A DNA stretch of 64,000 bases from Nitrospirota bacterium (GTDB lineage: Bacteria; Nitrospinota_A; UBA7883), in contig JAJRZK010000017.1 of assembly GCA_024275315.1 (NCBI GenBank), positions 1-64,000 on the forward strand, given 5' to 3'. The position numbers and the translations under genes were made by a program. This document shows positions 1-8,813 of this stretch, piece after piece. Position 1 is the stretch's first letter; each line of letters opens with the position of its first letter. The notes under the pieces were generated by a model, which worked only from the letters and a program-made list of their open reading frames with translations, was not told where the DNA came from and made no database searches.

Positions 1-385
1 CAAGGCTGAATATCCTGGACAAATCCACTTCCCGCACTATGGATGCGAACAGGTCGATATCAGGCTCCACCAGCAGGATGAAAGTTTGTGAGGATGTCCT
101 GTCCACTATCTCTGACAGCATCCTGCCGGAGCCGAAGCCAAGCGCTACAACCATTCTGGCCGAGGAGAACTCCCCGGCGACAGAGTCCAGCATCGGCCCG
201 CCGATATCCGGAATTTTCAGACTACTTTCCGCGTCCGGCCCGGCTACATTAAGAATTATTTTTCCTGACGAATCTACGACTCTCGATATCCTGGGTGATG
301 GAGAAACCTTTTCCAGGCGCTCCGCCAGCTGACGATCATGTTTTTTTATAGCGTCAATGTTTTTCCTGAATACACTTATGGCCAT
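1..385 (-). CDS. Maf-like (DUF115) motility-associated glycosyltransferase, N-terminal part, cut by window edge
   Basis: I translated this frame by hand. It starts at an ATG at 385 and stays open to the left edge, giving 128 residues of an unfinished protein. The N-terminus (MAISVFRKNIDAIKK) and the later segment VALGFGSGRM...ILLVEPD at about residues 90-118 look like the Rossmann-type region of Maf/DUF115 proteins. These transfer nonulosonic acid sugars to flagellin in polar flagellates. The start overlaps the stop of the upstream glycosyltransferase by 10 nt, so the two are co-transcribed and probably translationally coupled. The catalytic C-terminal half lies outside the window, so the family call is likely but incomplete. 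An MptE-like pterin kinase is the alternative for this fold. Confidence 0.65.
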   Translation of the reverse strand, partial: MAISVFRKNIDAIKKHDRQLAERLEKVSPSPRISRVVDSSGKIILNVAGPDAESSLKIPDIGGPMLDSVAGEFSSARMVVALGFGSGRMLSEIVDRTSSQTFILLVEPDIDLFASIVREVDLSRIFSL

Positions 386-1413
386 CTGTTTTCGTCCATC
401 GCAGGGGTCACCGAAGTTTTTGGCTTCTCACGGTATTTCCTTATCGCCGCACCGAAAGCCTTGTTCCAGCTGGTGATGAATTTTTCCATGGAAAACTCCC
501 GCCCGACCTTGCTTTTGCCTTTTGAGCCCAGGTTTGCGGCAAGCCACTGGTCATCAAGCAGTTGAGAGATTCTCCTCCGCAAATATCCAATGTCGGACGA
601 TATGAACCCCTCTACACCATCTGTGATTGGCGAGGAGGAGTTTGTGATCGACACAACCGGCATGCCGGTGGCCATGGCTTCGAGCATGGCCATGTTGTAT
701 CCGTCTTCATACGGTTCTATGGTTGTGTTCAGGTATAACCTGTGGCTGGCGTACATAGCCTTGAGATCATCGAAGCTTCGTGGTGTTTCGGATTTTTCTA
801 TTTGCGGATTGATCCCTATTAATGAATTTTCATGGCCTTCCAGGATCTCTTCCTGTGTATTATAACCGAGCATAAAATCCCTTTGCCTGATCGCATTCCC
901 CACCCGAAGCGCTTTTGGCGTGGCTCCGCTGTAGGTGTGCATCTCCCGGATATCCACACCGTGGCGTATAACCATGGCAGAACCGGTAAATCCCCAGTCT
1001 TCCTTTTTTGATTCGGAAACAAACACCAACAAATCAACATTATTTAGAAGAATTTCAATCTGCGACAGGTAATCGCTTCTTGTTACGGTGTCTGACCCCG
1101 CTTTAAGCTCGCAGGTCAGCTTGTTGTGTAGGACAAGGATAGTTGGAATGTCGACGTCTGCTACGCGCTTTAAGTCGGAGAAGTTATGCACAACCGCCAC
1201 GTCATACAGCCCCTTGTCCAGGTTTGCGATGAGGAGGGCGTCGGATACGATAGAAACATTTTCCGGAACAGGCCGGATTTTCGTGTTCCAGCTTCTTATA
1301 CCACGCCTGCCCCGGTCCGGCTCCACGATATCGAACCGATGGCCGGTCTTGGCAAGGTTCCAAAGATATGGCTCGTGCCAATTGAAACTTAATATGTTAA
1401 GCTCGCCTTCCAC
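376..1413 (-). CDS. glycosyltransferase family 4 (GT-B fold)
   Basis: This protein of about 345 residues has a GT-B layout: an N-terminal acceptor domain and a C-terminal donor-sugar domain. The C-terminal half carries IRHGVD, then TIEPYEDGYNMAMLEAMATGMPVV, in which the E-x7-E region binds the nucleotide-sugar in GT4 enzymes. No signal peptide or membrane segment is visible, so it acts in the cytoplasm. I prefer the GTG at 1413 because GGAG lies 5 nt upstream; an in-frame GTG at 1419 is possible. The stop overlaps the start of the downstream Maf-like gene. A role in flagellin or surface glycan decoration is therefore inferred from context. The acceptor and donor sugars cannot be read from sequence. 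Confidence 0.8.
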   Translation of the reverse strand: MEGELNILSFNWHEPYLWNLAKTGHRFDIVEPDRGRRGIRSWNTKIRPVPENVSIVSDALLIANLDKGLYDVAVVHNFSDLKRVADVDIPTILVLHNKLTCELKAGSDTVTRSDYLSQIEILLNNVDLLVFVSESKKEDWGFTGSAMVIRHGVDIREMHTYSGATPKALRVGNAIRQRDFMLGYNTQEEILEGHENSLIGINPQIEKSETPRSFDDLKAMYASHRLYLNTTIEPYEDGYNMAMLEAMATGMPVVSITNSSSPITDGVEGFISSDIGYLRRRISQLLDDQWLAANLGSKGKSKVGREFSMEKFITSWNKAFGAAIRKYREKPKTSVTPAMDENRWP

Positions 1414-1585
1414 AATCACTCCAGGTATATGTTCGACTGATAGTCAGATATTTGACGGAGCCGCGCACATCTGCTTTCAATTGAAAATGCAATGATTGTG
1501 CCGAATATTTTAACCATAATTGAGCGACAACCAACGCTTGCCCGATGGATAACAGGGCGCCATTGCCGTCCAAAGGTTTTTTGTA

Positions 1586-2167
1586 TCAATCCGAGGTGTC
1601 TCGAAGAATTTCTCTTTGGCGTTTAAAAATGTAGGTTATCAGGTCTTCCTGGTCGCTTTTGTTAATGGCGGTAAACTCCACCCTGGTCCGCCATTTGCTC
1701 TCGTCTTGCTCATCCCGGTGCGACGAGACCACAACACCGAGAGTCTCAACGAGAAATACGGGAAAAGTGGGGGGCGACATGCGTACATGAATTGTATCTC
1801 CCAGCGCCAGCTCTCTGCCGGTCTGGATACACGCCCCACCCGCGGACATGTCGACACAAACGCCCTGCTCCATATCCTTGTCTTCGAATGTTTCCTTGTG
1901 AGCCATCCACAGCAGGTGATCGATCTTGCGCTCTAAAGACATCCACATACTGAAAACGTGCGGTGAAGTCTCTTGGAATTCGGTCAGGTCAGTCAAGTCG
2001 GAGGGCATGTCGCTGAACGCCGACGGTGGAGCGCCGAACCTGTCGCAGGTACGATGGTTTGTTATGAGGTCCGCTAAATGGCCGGGGTCTGACGGTATCG
2101 TGAAATGGACAGGGAAACATACCGACACTCTTACGTTTCCGCGTTCTGAAATATTATCACGTTCCAT
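1586..2167 (-). CDS. PilZ-domain protein, putative c-di-GMP effector
   Basis: The protein has 193 residues. An RxxxR element (RGNVR) lies near residue 9, and the PilZ core DMSAGGACI lies near residue 107. The c-di-GMP signature R-x3-R ... (D/N)-x-S-x-x-G is therefore present, although separated by a long helical insert of about 90 residues that includes a Trp/Met-rich segment. This looks like a PilZ domain with an inserted or N-terminal partner region. An AAGGTG ribosome-binding site supports the ATG. It sits between the PAP2-GmhB gene and the glycosyltransferases, so a link to motility or surface polysaccharide control is plausible. The binding partner is unknown. Confidence 0.75.
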   Translation of the reverse strand: MERDNISERGNVRVSVCFPVHFTIPSDPGHLADLITNHRTCDRFGAPPSAFSDMPSDLTDLTEFQETSPHVFSMWMSLERKIDHLLWMAHKETFEDKDMEQGVCVDMSAGGACIQTGRELALGDTIHVRMSPPTFPVFLVETLGVVVSSHRDEQDESKWRTRVEFTAINKSDQEDLITYIFKRQREILRDTSD

Positions 2168-2218
2168 AACGCATCACCTTGATTTTCCTTTACCTGTCTT
2201 CATTCTACCTGAACCTTG

Positions 2219-3346
2219 TCATCGGGGCAAACGGGAGTCCTCCAGGATCCAGTCCACCGCCTGGCCTATGCCATCCGCTATATGATTCGGAGGGTTGGCT
2301 TCGCCTCTTTGTATTTTCACTTCTTCCCCGGCCCCAAAACCGGTCCGCACCAGCGCGGCTTTGGCGCCTGTAGCCGGGCCGAGTTTGATATCACTGATTT
2401 TATCCCCCACCACGTAGGAGCGGGTCAGGTCGATCCCGAGCTTTTCCGCCGCGTCCAGGAGCATGCCCGGCTCCGGTTTTCTGCAACCACATTTTATGGA
2501 GTAACGATCCACAGCCCCGTCCGGATGATGGGGGCAATAGCGTATATCGTCGATTCTCACCCCCGCGTCGTGGCACCATTTTAACAGTAGCTGGTGAACC
2601 TCGTTGACAAGCTCTTCGGTCATGTATCCCCTGGCCACGCCTGACTGATTCGTTATAATCACAACTAAAAAGCCGGCTTTGTTAAGTTTTCTTATCGATT
2701 CTATCGAGTCGGGGTAAAGACGAAACTGGGTTATGTCCCTTATGTGATTGTCCTCCACGTTGACACACCCGTCCCTGTCCAGAAACACCGCCTGTTTTTT
2801 GCCGCTTGTCCTGGTAAAAGCCGAAGGCAGGAGTTTTATGGACACAGCCGCCAAGCCCCATCCCAAACCAAACCCGAACACGCCTCCTGTAACGACATCG
2901 GAAGGGTAATGAACCCCGACCGCGATTCTCGATATCGCAACCGTGACCCCCACGGGCAATAATATCCATAACAGGGACCTGAATATATAACCAATGGCGC
3001 CGGCTATGGCAAAAGAATTTACCGCGTGATTCGAAGGGAATGAAAACGACTGTGTACATCCAACAAGCAGATGCACATCCTGCAAAGCGTTGCATGGCCT
3101 TATACGTCCGAAAAACGGCTTCAACAATTGACCCGAAAACGCATCGCCGATTCCCACAGCCGCCAGCGCCACCACGATAGCGATGATTCCCCGCTTTCTG
3201 TCCACCGCGACCATCGCGGCGCACAAAACCAGGACTGGCGCCGTCCACGAGTGCGGAGAAGTGGCTGTCGCCATGAACCAGTCCATAAAATCGCCCGCAA
3301 GACCGTCATTTATATAGCGGAACAAGGCTGTATCGAGGGACTTCAT
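2219..3346 (-). CDS. PAP2 phosphatase fused to GmhB-type heptose-bisphosphate phosphatase
   Basis: This 375-residue protein has two phosphatase modules. Residues 1-175 form a membrane PAP2 domain with the three motifs KPFFGRIRP (76-84), PSNH (104-107) and SRIAVGVHYPSD (139-150) among several hydrophobic helices. Residues 185-375 form a HAD phosphatase of the GmhB type: FLDRDG (188-193), TNQSG (232-236), the zinc-binding CPHH...CGC loop (271-288) and GDKISD (314-319). GmhB removes the C7 phosphate of D-glycero-D-manno-heptose-1,7-bisphosphate. PAP2 enzymes act on lipid phosphates such as undecaprenyl pyrophosphate or lipid A. The start overlaps the heptosyltransferase stop (ATGA), which fits an LPS inner-core role. 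The catalytic residues of both halves look intact. Confidence 0.9.
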   Translation of the reverse strand: MKSLDTALFRYINDGLAGDFMDWFMATATSPHSWTAPVLVLCAAMVAVDRKRGIIAIVVALAAVGIGDAFSGQLLKPFFGRIRPCNALQDVHLLVGCTQSFSFPSNHAVNSFAIAGAIGYIFRSLLWILLPVGVTVAISRIAVGVHYPSDVVTGGVFGFGLGWGLAAVSIKLLPSAFTRTSGKKQAVFLDRDGCVNVEDNHIRDITQFRLYPDSIESIRKLNKAGFLVVIITNQSGVARGYMTEELVNEVHQLLLKWCHDAGVRIDDIRYCPHHPDGAVDRYSIKCGCRKPEPGMLLDAAEKLGIDLTRSYVVGDKISDIKLGPATGAKAALVRTGFGAGEEVKIQRGEANPPNHIADGIGQAVDWILEDSRLPR

Positions 3347-4392
3347 GGCCTGCCCGATTCCGACAGGTTACGCCATGCTTGTTCAACCCTGGCGACCGGC
3401 AGACCGTCCATGCACTCATGGGCATATGGACATTTTCGTTTCAGACAGGGCGAGCAATCGACCTTGTTGGTGACCGTAAAATGGCCGTCACCGTACGGGC
3501 CCGTCATGGCCGGGTCTGTCGGCCCGAAAATCGAAACAGTCGGGACGCCCAACGCCACAGCGAGATGCAATGGGCCGGAGTCGTTTGTTATAATCCCGAC
3601 CGATTTGGCCAAAATAGCCGCCAGATGCGTAAGCCCGCCCTTTCCGGTTAGGTTCGTCACGCCATCCCCCGCAAGCTCGGCCATCCTTTCGCCCCGGTCC
3701 ATGTCCTGGCCGCCCCCGGTAATCACGCATCGCAAATCGTATTTCGTGTAAAGCTCCCTGGCCAGCGCCGCAAAACTCTCCGTCGGCCAACGCTTGGTTT
3801 TCCACCTGGAATTGGGGTTGATCACCACGTAGGGATCGTCTGGTGTGACCGTGTCAGCCCAGAGCATTTCCGCCGCCGGGAGTTTCAGGTCAAAACCATA
3901 TGGTTTTTCAGGAGTGATTTCCAGCGCTTTTAGAACAGCCATATATCTGTCTATGGCGTGTGTGGTGTCGTCTGGTGCGCTTGTTTTTATGTTGTAAAAT
4001 AGCGCCGCCCCCTCACGGGCGTAGCTAAACCCCACCTTTACCCTGGAACGCGCGATAAAAGTGACCAGCCCGGACCGTAGCAGACCCTGCAGATCGATAA
4101 TGGCCCCGAACTCGTTTTCACGGATCATACCGGCAAAATCCAGCAACCCTCTTATCGTGGAGAGCTTCCACCATCTGGCCCAATCGTCTCGCCTGATGGT
4201 GATTATTTCATCCACATGAGGGGATAGGCAAACCAGCTCCGCGTATTTATCCGCCACCACCCAGGTGATTGACACGGCGGGATGGGCCATTTTAATCGCC
4301 CGGACAACCGGAAACGTGTGGATAATATCTCCCAAGGCGGATGGTTTTACTATCAACACGCTCGGATTTGATCGAAAACTTTCTATCATCAT
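3343..4392 (-). CDS. GT9 heptosyltransferase (WaaC-like), LPS inner core
   Basis: The protein has 349 residues. The N-terminal motif KPSALGDIIHTFP and the C-terminal donor-binding segment TNDSGPLHLAVALGVP followed by FGPTDP are typical of ADP-heptose:LPS heptosyltransferases. The best resemblance is to WaaC (heptosyltransferase I), which adds the first L-glycero-D-manno-heptose to Kdo at the inner membrane's cytoplasmic face. The cysteines near the C-terminus (CSPCLKRKCPYAHEC) resemble a cluster seen in several family members. It leads the minus-strand envelope operon and is followed, with a 4-nt overlap, by the PAP2-GmhB fusion whose GmhB half would supply heptose precursor. Two adjacent ATG codons are possible starts. 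Confidence 0.87.
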   Translation of the reverse strand: MMIESFRSNPSVLIVKPSALGDIIHTFPVVRAIKMAHPAVSITWVVADKYAELVCLSPHVDEIITIRRDDWARWWKLSTIRGLLDFAGMIRENEFGAIIDLQGLLRSGLVTFIARSRVKVGFSYAREGAALFYNIKTSAPDDTTHAIDRYMAVLKALEITPEKPYGFDLKLPAAEMLWADTVTPDDPYVVINPNSRWKTKRWPTESFAALARELYTKYDLRCVITGGGQDMDRGERMAELAGDGVTNLTGKGGLTHLAAILAKSVGIITNDSGPLHLAVALGVPTVSIFGPTDPAMTGPYGDGHFTVTNKVDCSPCLKRKCPYAHECMDGLPVARVEQAWRNLSESGRP

Positions 4393-4482
4393 GCAAAGTA
4401 TGGTAGCAAACGGTAACCGTGGAGGTTTAATATTTCTTGCGACCAGGCCGAAATTGATGGCTGGCCTGGCTGGTCCGTTCTG

Positions 4483-4488
4483 TATAAT
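4483..4488 (+). promoter_or_regulatory. possible -10 element for pyrE
   Basis: A perfect TATAAT lies 45-50 nt before the preferred pyrE ATG. No good -35 is at 16-18 nt; the nearest TTGATG (4454-4459) is 23 nt away. If used, transcription would begin after the GTG at 4491, which supports the ATG at 4533 as the pyrE start. Confidence 0.35.
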
Positions 4489-4532
4489 ATGTGGTTAGCG
4501 GAATAATCACACAAACAGGAAAGCGCAGTCCC

Positions 4533-5102
4533 ATGTCCATCAGCGAAGAAACACGGATGAACCTGCTTAAAGCCATACGCGATAAAGCGTATCGCACCGG
4601 CGACTTTACCCTCGCCTCCGGTCGTAAATCGGATTATTACATAGATTTAAAGGAGCTGACCCTGGACGCGGCCGGATGCCTGCTGGCGGGCAGGGCCATT
4701 TACGATCGAATACGGGATATGGATATATCGGCCGTGGGTGGGATGGAACTGGGATCGGTCCCCATATCGACCTCTGTCTGCCTGGTCTCCGCCCTGGAGG
4801 GGGCACCGTTGAACAATTTTATTGTCCGCAAAGAAGCCAAGAGCCATGGCACCGGAAAACGGCTGGAGGGGAAAGTAAACCCGGGCGACAAAGTGGTGGT
4901 GGTAGAGGATGTGGTAAGCACCGGCGGATCGAGCGTGAAGGCGATAGAAGCGGTCGAGCAGGCCGGGGCGTTTGTTGAAGCTCTTGTGGCGATCGTGGAC
5001 CGGCAGATGGGCGGCGCTGAAACGTTTGAAAAACGAGGTGTAAGATATATACCCCTTTACACCGTCACAGACATCCGGGAGCTCACCTCCCGGGCGCGCT
5101 AG
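4533..5102 (+). CDS. pyrE: orotate phosphoribosyltransferase
   Basis: PyrE joins orotate and PRPP to give orotidine 5'-monophosphate in pyrimidine synthesis. The 189-residue product has the orotate-site segment FTLASGRKSDYYID and the type I PRTase PRPP-binding loop VVVVEDVVSTGGSS, and its length fits the family. I choose the ATG at 4533 because AGGAAAG lies about 9 nt upstream. An in-frame GTG at 4491 would add 14 residues and lacks a ribosome-binding site. The gene is monocistronic here and its 3' end overlaps the convergent feoB-like gene by 4 nt. pyrF, the next enzyme, is 7.5 kb away. Confidence 0.95.
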   Translation: MSISEETRMNLLKAIRDKAYRTGDFTLASGRKSDYYIDLKELTLDAAGCLLAGRAIYDRIRDMDISAVGGMELGSVPISTSVCLVSALEGAPLNNFIVRKEAKSHGTGKRLEGKVNPGDKVVVVEDVVSTGGSSVKAIEAVEQAGAFVEALVAIVDRQMGGAETFEKRGVRYIPLYTVTDIRELTSRAR

Positions 5103-7051
5103 AAAATCCTGACAACCAGGTTAAGCAATCCGCCGACCAATACGGCTATTACTATAATAGTCGCGTTTATCGCCGCCGCCCAACGCAGGCCCAGCTCTTT
5201 TATCATCATCATGGTGTTGGAAATGCATGGGATGAACAGGGTTATCACCACAAGCCCCACTATTATCTGGTAATAATCCACCTCCATGGCGTCTACCATG
5301 TTTTTGAAATAGACCGCGCCCAGCTCTCTTCTCGACAGGACGAGCATAAAGACCTCGGTGGTTTTATCCGGAAGTTCCAGGAAACCTGTGACAATTGGAT
5401 GGGCCATTTTTATCATCAGCGCCAGCAGGCCGGTTTTGTCCAGGCAGAACATCAGCACGGCCCCCAGCGCAAAAAGAGGTAGCGCCTCTTTTAAAAAGCT
5501 TTTAACCCGATAGTAGGTTTTGCGAACAACGTTTCTGGGATGGGGCCACTGAAAAGGGGGAAGTTCCATAATGAAATCCGAAGCCTTGTCTGATTTAAGC
5601 AACCTGCCCATCGACGCCCCTGCGGCGATTTGCGTGGCAAGAACCGTCGCCACAACGAAAACAAGCGCGGAAAACGGGGCGGTGGACAATATGGCTATCA
5701 TCACCCCCAACTGTACAGCGCACGGAACGCCCAGGGCGACCAGGGCCGAAGCTATGATCCGCTCTTTTTTTGTCTCCAGCATGCGGCTGGTCAAGGTTGC
5801 CATCGTATTGCATCCGAACCCTATGGACATCGATAACACCGCCTTGCCGGTAAGCCCGAAAAGCGAGAAGAGCCGGTTTAACAGGACGCTTAAATTGGGT
5901 AGATACCCCACGTCTTCCAAAAAATTTACGATCAGGAAAAATACGATCAGAATCGGCGTCACAGTGCCTATGGCGTTCATTACACCCAAGGTAAGAACGC
6001 CGAAATCCCCCACCAGAAACTCGTTGACGAACGGGTTTGCAATATGTGAGCTGATAAAGCCGGTGAGCGGAATGAAAATCTGATTGTCCAGATAGGAAGC
6101 CACCCACGTGGCGATCGACCCGATCCCAAGAAACGTCACCCACATGATAGCCAGCACAATAGGCCACCCGAAAACCGGATGACGAGACGCCCACGCGGCT
6201 TTCTGCGCGAAGCCGTGGGTTTTTCGTGTTGTGGCCGCCTGCGTTATTTCTTCGGCCAACTTGTCCGCCCAGGCCTCCCGCGCGTTAAAAGTGATCTGCA
6301 TGATGTTGGACAAGGGGGACTTGCGATAAAATCTGACCACGGCCTCCCTTGCATGGCTCGCCACGTCTTCGCCAGTTCCATGCAGGATTTTGGTGGCCTC
6401 TTTGTCGCCGGAAAGATACAAAATCGCCATTCCTCTCGAAACTGCTTTACCGACGCCCTGAAAACTGTCCCGGATTTCCTCGATCGCTTCTTCCACGGCT
6501 CTCGGGTATTTTATCAACCTGTCCGCCACACAGCTTTGGTTGATCGCCTCGACCACCGGATCAAGATCATGTTTGCGGAATAGAACAGCCTTGGCGACAG
6601 GAATTTTCAGCCTGGCCGATAACTTATCGATATTGATGGCTGTCCCGTTACGCAAAGTCTCGTCCGTTTTGGTTAAAGCCAGCGCCGCAGGTCTTCCGAG
6701 CTCGAGCACCTGGCACAACAGAACCAGCGAGCGCTTCAGGCGGGTCGAATCGGCCACAAAAAGGATGATGTCCGGGTTTTCTTTTATCAGCGCGTCCTTG
6801 GCGAAACTTTCATCCTCGGAACAGATATTCAGGGATATAAGCCCCGGCGTGTCCCATATGCAGAATTTCCGGCCTCCGATCACAGCCTCTTTACGTACCG
6901 GGTCGATGGTGGTTTGAGCGTAGTTGGCCACGACGGAATATGATTTGGAAAGCTTGTTGAAGATCTCGCTTTTACCGGAGTTGGATGGGCCAACTATGAC
7001 GATCACTTCCTGGTGTTTATCGCCGTTCACGCTTTTTTCCGAAACTTCCAA
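5099..7051 (-). CDS. FeoB-like ferrous iron transporter, divergent
   Basis: This protein of about 650 residues has an N-terminal G domain and a polytopic C-terminal half. Visible are the P-loop GPSNSGKS (21-28), the G3 motif DTPG (67-70) and the G4 motif TKTD (127-130). The membrane half has Gate-type repeats with GFGCNT and GVPCAV, and ends with FIPCISNT. FeoB imports Fe(II) with GTP hydrolysis. The P-loop and pore motifs differ from textbook FeoB (GNPNSGKT; GCNVPAI), so it belongs to a divergent branch. No feoA or feoC lies nearby. The start is uncertain: TTG at 7051 is the longest frame, and a GTG near 7031 is an alternative. Confidence 0.85.
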   Translation of the reverse strand: MEVSEKSVNGDKHQEVIVIVGPSNSGKSEIFNKLSKSYSVVANYAQTTIDPVRKEAVIGGRKFCIWDTPGLISLNICSEDESFAKDALIKENPDIILFVADSTRLKRSLVLLCQVLELGRPAALALTKTDETLRNGTAINIDKLSARLKIPVAKAVLFRKHDLDPVVEAINQSCVADRLIKYPRAVEEAIEEIRDSFQGVGKAVSRGMAILYLSGDKEATKILHGTGEDVASHAREAVVRFYRKSPLSNIMQITFNAREAWADKLAEEITQAATTRKTHGFAQKAAWASRHPVFGWPIVLAIMWVTFLGIGSIATWVASYLDNQIFIPLTGFISSHIANPFVNEFLVGDFGVLTLGVMNAIGTVTPILIVFFLIVNFLEDVGYLPNLSVLLNRLFSLFGLTGKAVLSMSIGFGCNTMATLTSRMLETKKERIIASALVALGVPCAVQLGVMIAILSTAPFSALVFVVATVLATQIAAGASMGRLLKSDKASDFIMELPPFQWPHPRNVVRKTYYRVKSFLKEALPLFALGAVLMFCLDKTGLLALMIKMAHPIVTGFLELPDKTTEVFMLVLSRRELGAVYFKNMVDAMEVDYYQIIVGLVVITLFIPCISNTMMMIKELGLRWAAAINATIIVIAVLVGGLLNLVVRIF

Positions 7052-7361
7052 CGCACCATCGCCAACCAGTCATTTATACAACATCCATTTCAACTCCGGG
7101 ATGACCCTGGAGATAATGGTTATGGTACTGGATTCGGGGTTTAAACGTTAATTTCTTTTGTTGAGCAGGTCTGCGCAAACGTTCATAGCCCTGATTTTGT
7201 CGTATACGACCCTTTATATGAATGCCTGACGGCTACCCGCGTTCGCACCCAGCCGTACACGACCACACACCGGGAGAATGAATAGATGTTTTGTGATTGA
7301 GTGTTCAGGCCGGGCAGTCGGAAACTGGCCAAAAACAAGGAGTTGCAACCCATTGAATTAG
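7052..7361. other. 310-nt gap between feoB-like gene and tRNA-Phe
   Basis: I see no convincing gene here. The gap contains a 12-bp perfect palindrome, GTCGTATACGAC (7199-7210), and two AAACGTT copies about 36 nt apart. It must hold the feoB-like promoter and the end of the tRNA transcript, but I cannot locate either firmly. Confidence 0.4.
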
Positions 7362-7437
<76 letters not shown>

Positions 7438-7453
7438 AACACGCAAACAAATA

Positions 7454-7529
7454 TGGCGTCCCCAGCGGGAGTCGAACCCGCGTTGCCGCCGTGAAAGGGC
7501 GGTGTCCTGGGCCACTAGACGATGGGGAC
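7454..7529 (-). tRNA. tRNA-Glu (TTC)
   Basis: A cloverleaf on the minus strand has the acceptor stem GTCCCCA pairing with TGGGGAC. The anticodon stem CCGCC/GGCGG encloses a loop with anticodon TTC. The encoded CCA follows discriminator G. It lies 16 nt upstream of tRNA-Phe and 33 nt downstream of tRNA-Lys. Confidence 0.97.
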
Positions 7530-7562
7530 GTTTTGTTCCATCTATTTACCTGTGTTTACACT

Positions 7563-7638
7563 TGGTGAGCCGCGTTGGACTCGAACCAACGACCCACTGC
7601 TTAAAAGGCAGTTGCTCTACCACCTGAGCTAGCGGCCC
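7563..7638 (-). tRNA. tRNA-Lys (TTT)
   Basis: A cloverleaf on the minus strand has the acceptor stem GGGCCGC, which pairs with GCGGCTC including one G-T wobble. The anticodon loop CTTTTAA gives TTT, and CCA is encoded. It is the first gene of the tRNA cluster. Confidence 0.97.
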
Positions 7639-7692
7639 ACACAATTGATTCTCAAAACAGAATTAGATACGGTAATTAACCGACCGCATGGT

Positions 7693-7698
7693 TGTCAA
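7693..7698 (-). promoter_or_regulatory. candidate -35 box for the tRNA cluster
   Basis: The minus strand reads TTGACA, a perfect -35, 55 nt upstream of tRNA-Lys. The best -10 at 18 nt spacing (TACCGT) is weak, so only the -35 half is well supported. Confidence 0.35.
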
Positions 7699-7789
7699 GG
7701 AATAAAAGACAAACTTCGCTTTTCCTTAAGTTCGAGTATATTATATATCCACATGATCTAATTGCAAAAGGAACAAAGAAGGAATAATA

Positions 7790-8713
7790 ATGAGTATTCA
7801 GATTATTGCGTCTGGCAGGAAGGCATTATATTTTGCGCTAATTTGCTTGGTGTCTGTTCCATGCCAGGCTTTGGGCGGGGATAACCCATTCAAGCCTGTC
7901 CTGCCGTTTAAAACAGCTATTATCCATTATGACGCATCCGGGACAGAGAAGGGAACCGAAACGCTTTACGCTCGCGGGTCGGGTGAAGAGATCGTCAGGG
8001 TTACAAAAACCAGCGGCAAGGTAATGTTTGTCCCCACATCCACGAATAGCGTGCAGATAATCAATCCCGACTGGATAATAACGGTGGACATGAATAAAAA
8101 AACCGGCGAGAAAATCACCAATCCACAAAAATATTACCTCGAGGAATACAATAAACTGTCCGCCAAGGACAAGGCTGTCGTAAGAAAAAACCTTAAGGAA
8201 ATAGGATTAAACATCGCCAAGCAACTGGGCGGCTCCGTAAAACATAACGCCACGGATTTCCTGGGGTTCAAGTGCGATGTTGTAACTATGATGGGGGTTA
8301 CCTCGTACCAGATATCAAACACTCCCGTGGTTTTGAAAATCGTAGGCTCGGTCATGGGTTTGAAGGTCAACACAGTCGCCACCAAAATCGAGAAAAATGT
8401 CGCCGTCCCGGATGAAATGTTCAAAGTCCCCGACGGAGTGGAGATATCTCACAACGTTGAGACTGATAACATGAGTAAAACCATGGCCGTCTCCATGATA
8501 GAGCGTCTCAAGGATCCGGATGCGCCCAACAAGCAGAATCGGATGATCGACGACATGAAAAAAGCGATGAAACAGGAAGAATCTGAGCGGGAGGCGGAGC
8601 AGGACGCAAATGACGAGCAAGAAGAGCAATCCGCGGAAAATGAAGACGAAGGCGGGATGCAGGATATCGTAAACAAGGGGTTGGGGGCCATCAAGGGGAT
8701 TTTTGGCGATTAA
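7790..8713 (+). CDS. secreted protein of unknown function
   Basis: The protein has 307 residues. An N-terminal signal peptide (hydrophobic YFALICLVSVPCQA, residues 14-27) predicts export to the periplasm. The middle part is rich in beta-strand-like segments (TAIIHYDASG, EIVRVTKTSG, VDMNKKTGEK) and resembles the general shape of DUF4412-type periplasmic proteins, but I cannot assign it with confidence. Residues 250-290 are a highly charged Glu/Lys-rich helix. The end (GLGAIKGIFGD) is amphipathic. A GAAGGA ribosome-binding site precedes the ATG. The gene stands alone between the divergent tRNA cluster and a convergent small lipoprotein gene. Function unknown. Confidence 0.75.
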   Translation: MSIQIIASGRKALYFALICLVSVPCQALGGDNPFKPVLPFKTAIIHYDASGTEKGTETLYARGSGEEIVRVTKTSGKVMFVPTSTNSVQIINPDWIITVDMNKKTGEKITNPQKYYLEEYNKLSAKDKAVVRKNLKEIGLNIAKQLGGSVKHNATDFLGFKCDVVTMMGVTSYQISNTPVVLKIVGSVMGLKVNTVATKIEKNVAVPDEMFKVPDGVEISHNVETDNMSKTMAVSMIERLKDPDAPNKQNRMIDDMKKAMKQEESEREAEQDANDEQEEQSAENEDEGGMQDIVNKGLGAIKGIFGD

Positions 8714-8813
8714 CCACCTGTGGCAAGTTCGGACTGTGCCGGATAGTGAAGGCGTCCAGCGCAGCCGAACGGCGATTCCAGCCTGGGATTGCCCAAAAGG
8801 AGCGGGGGAAGGA

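Noticed and set aside
4491-4532. GTG start for pyrE
   Set aside because: No ribosome-binding site, and a possible -10 box just upstream would place transcription after it. The ATG at 4533 fits the family.
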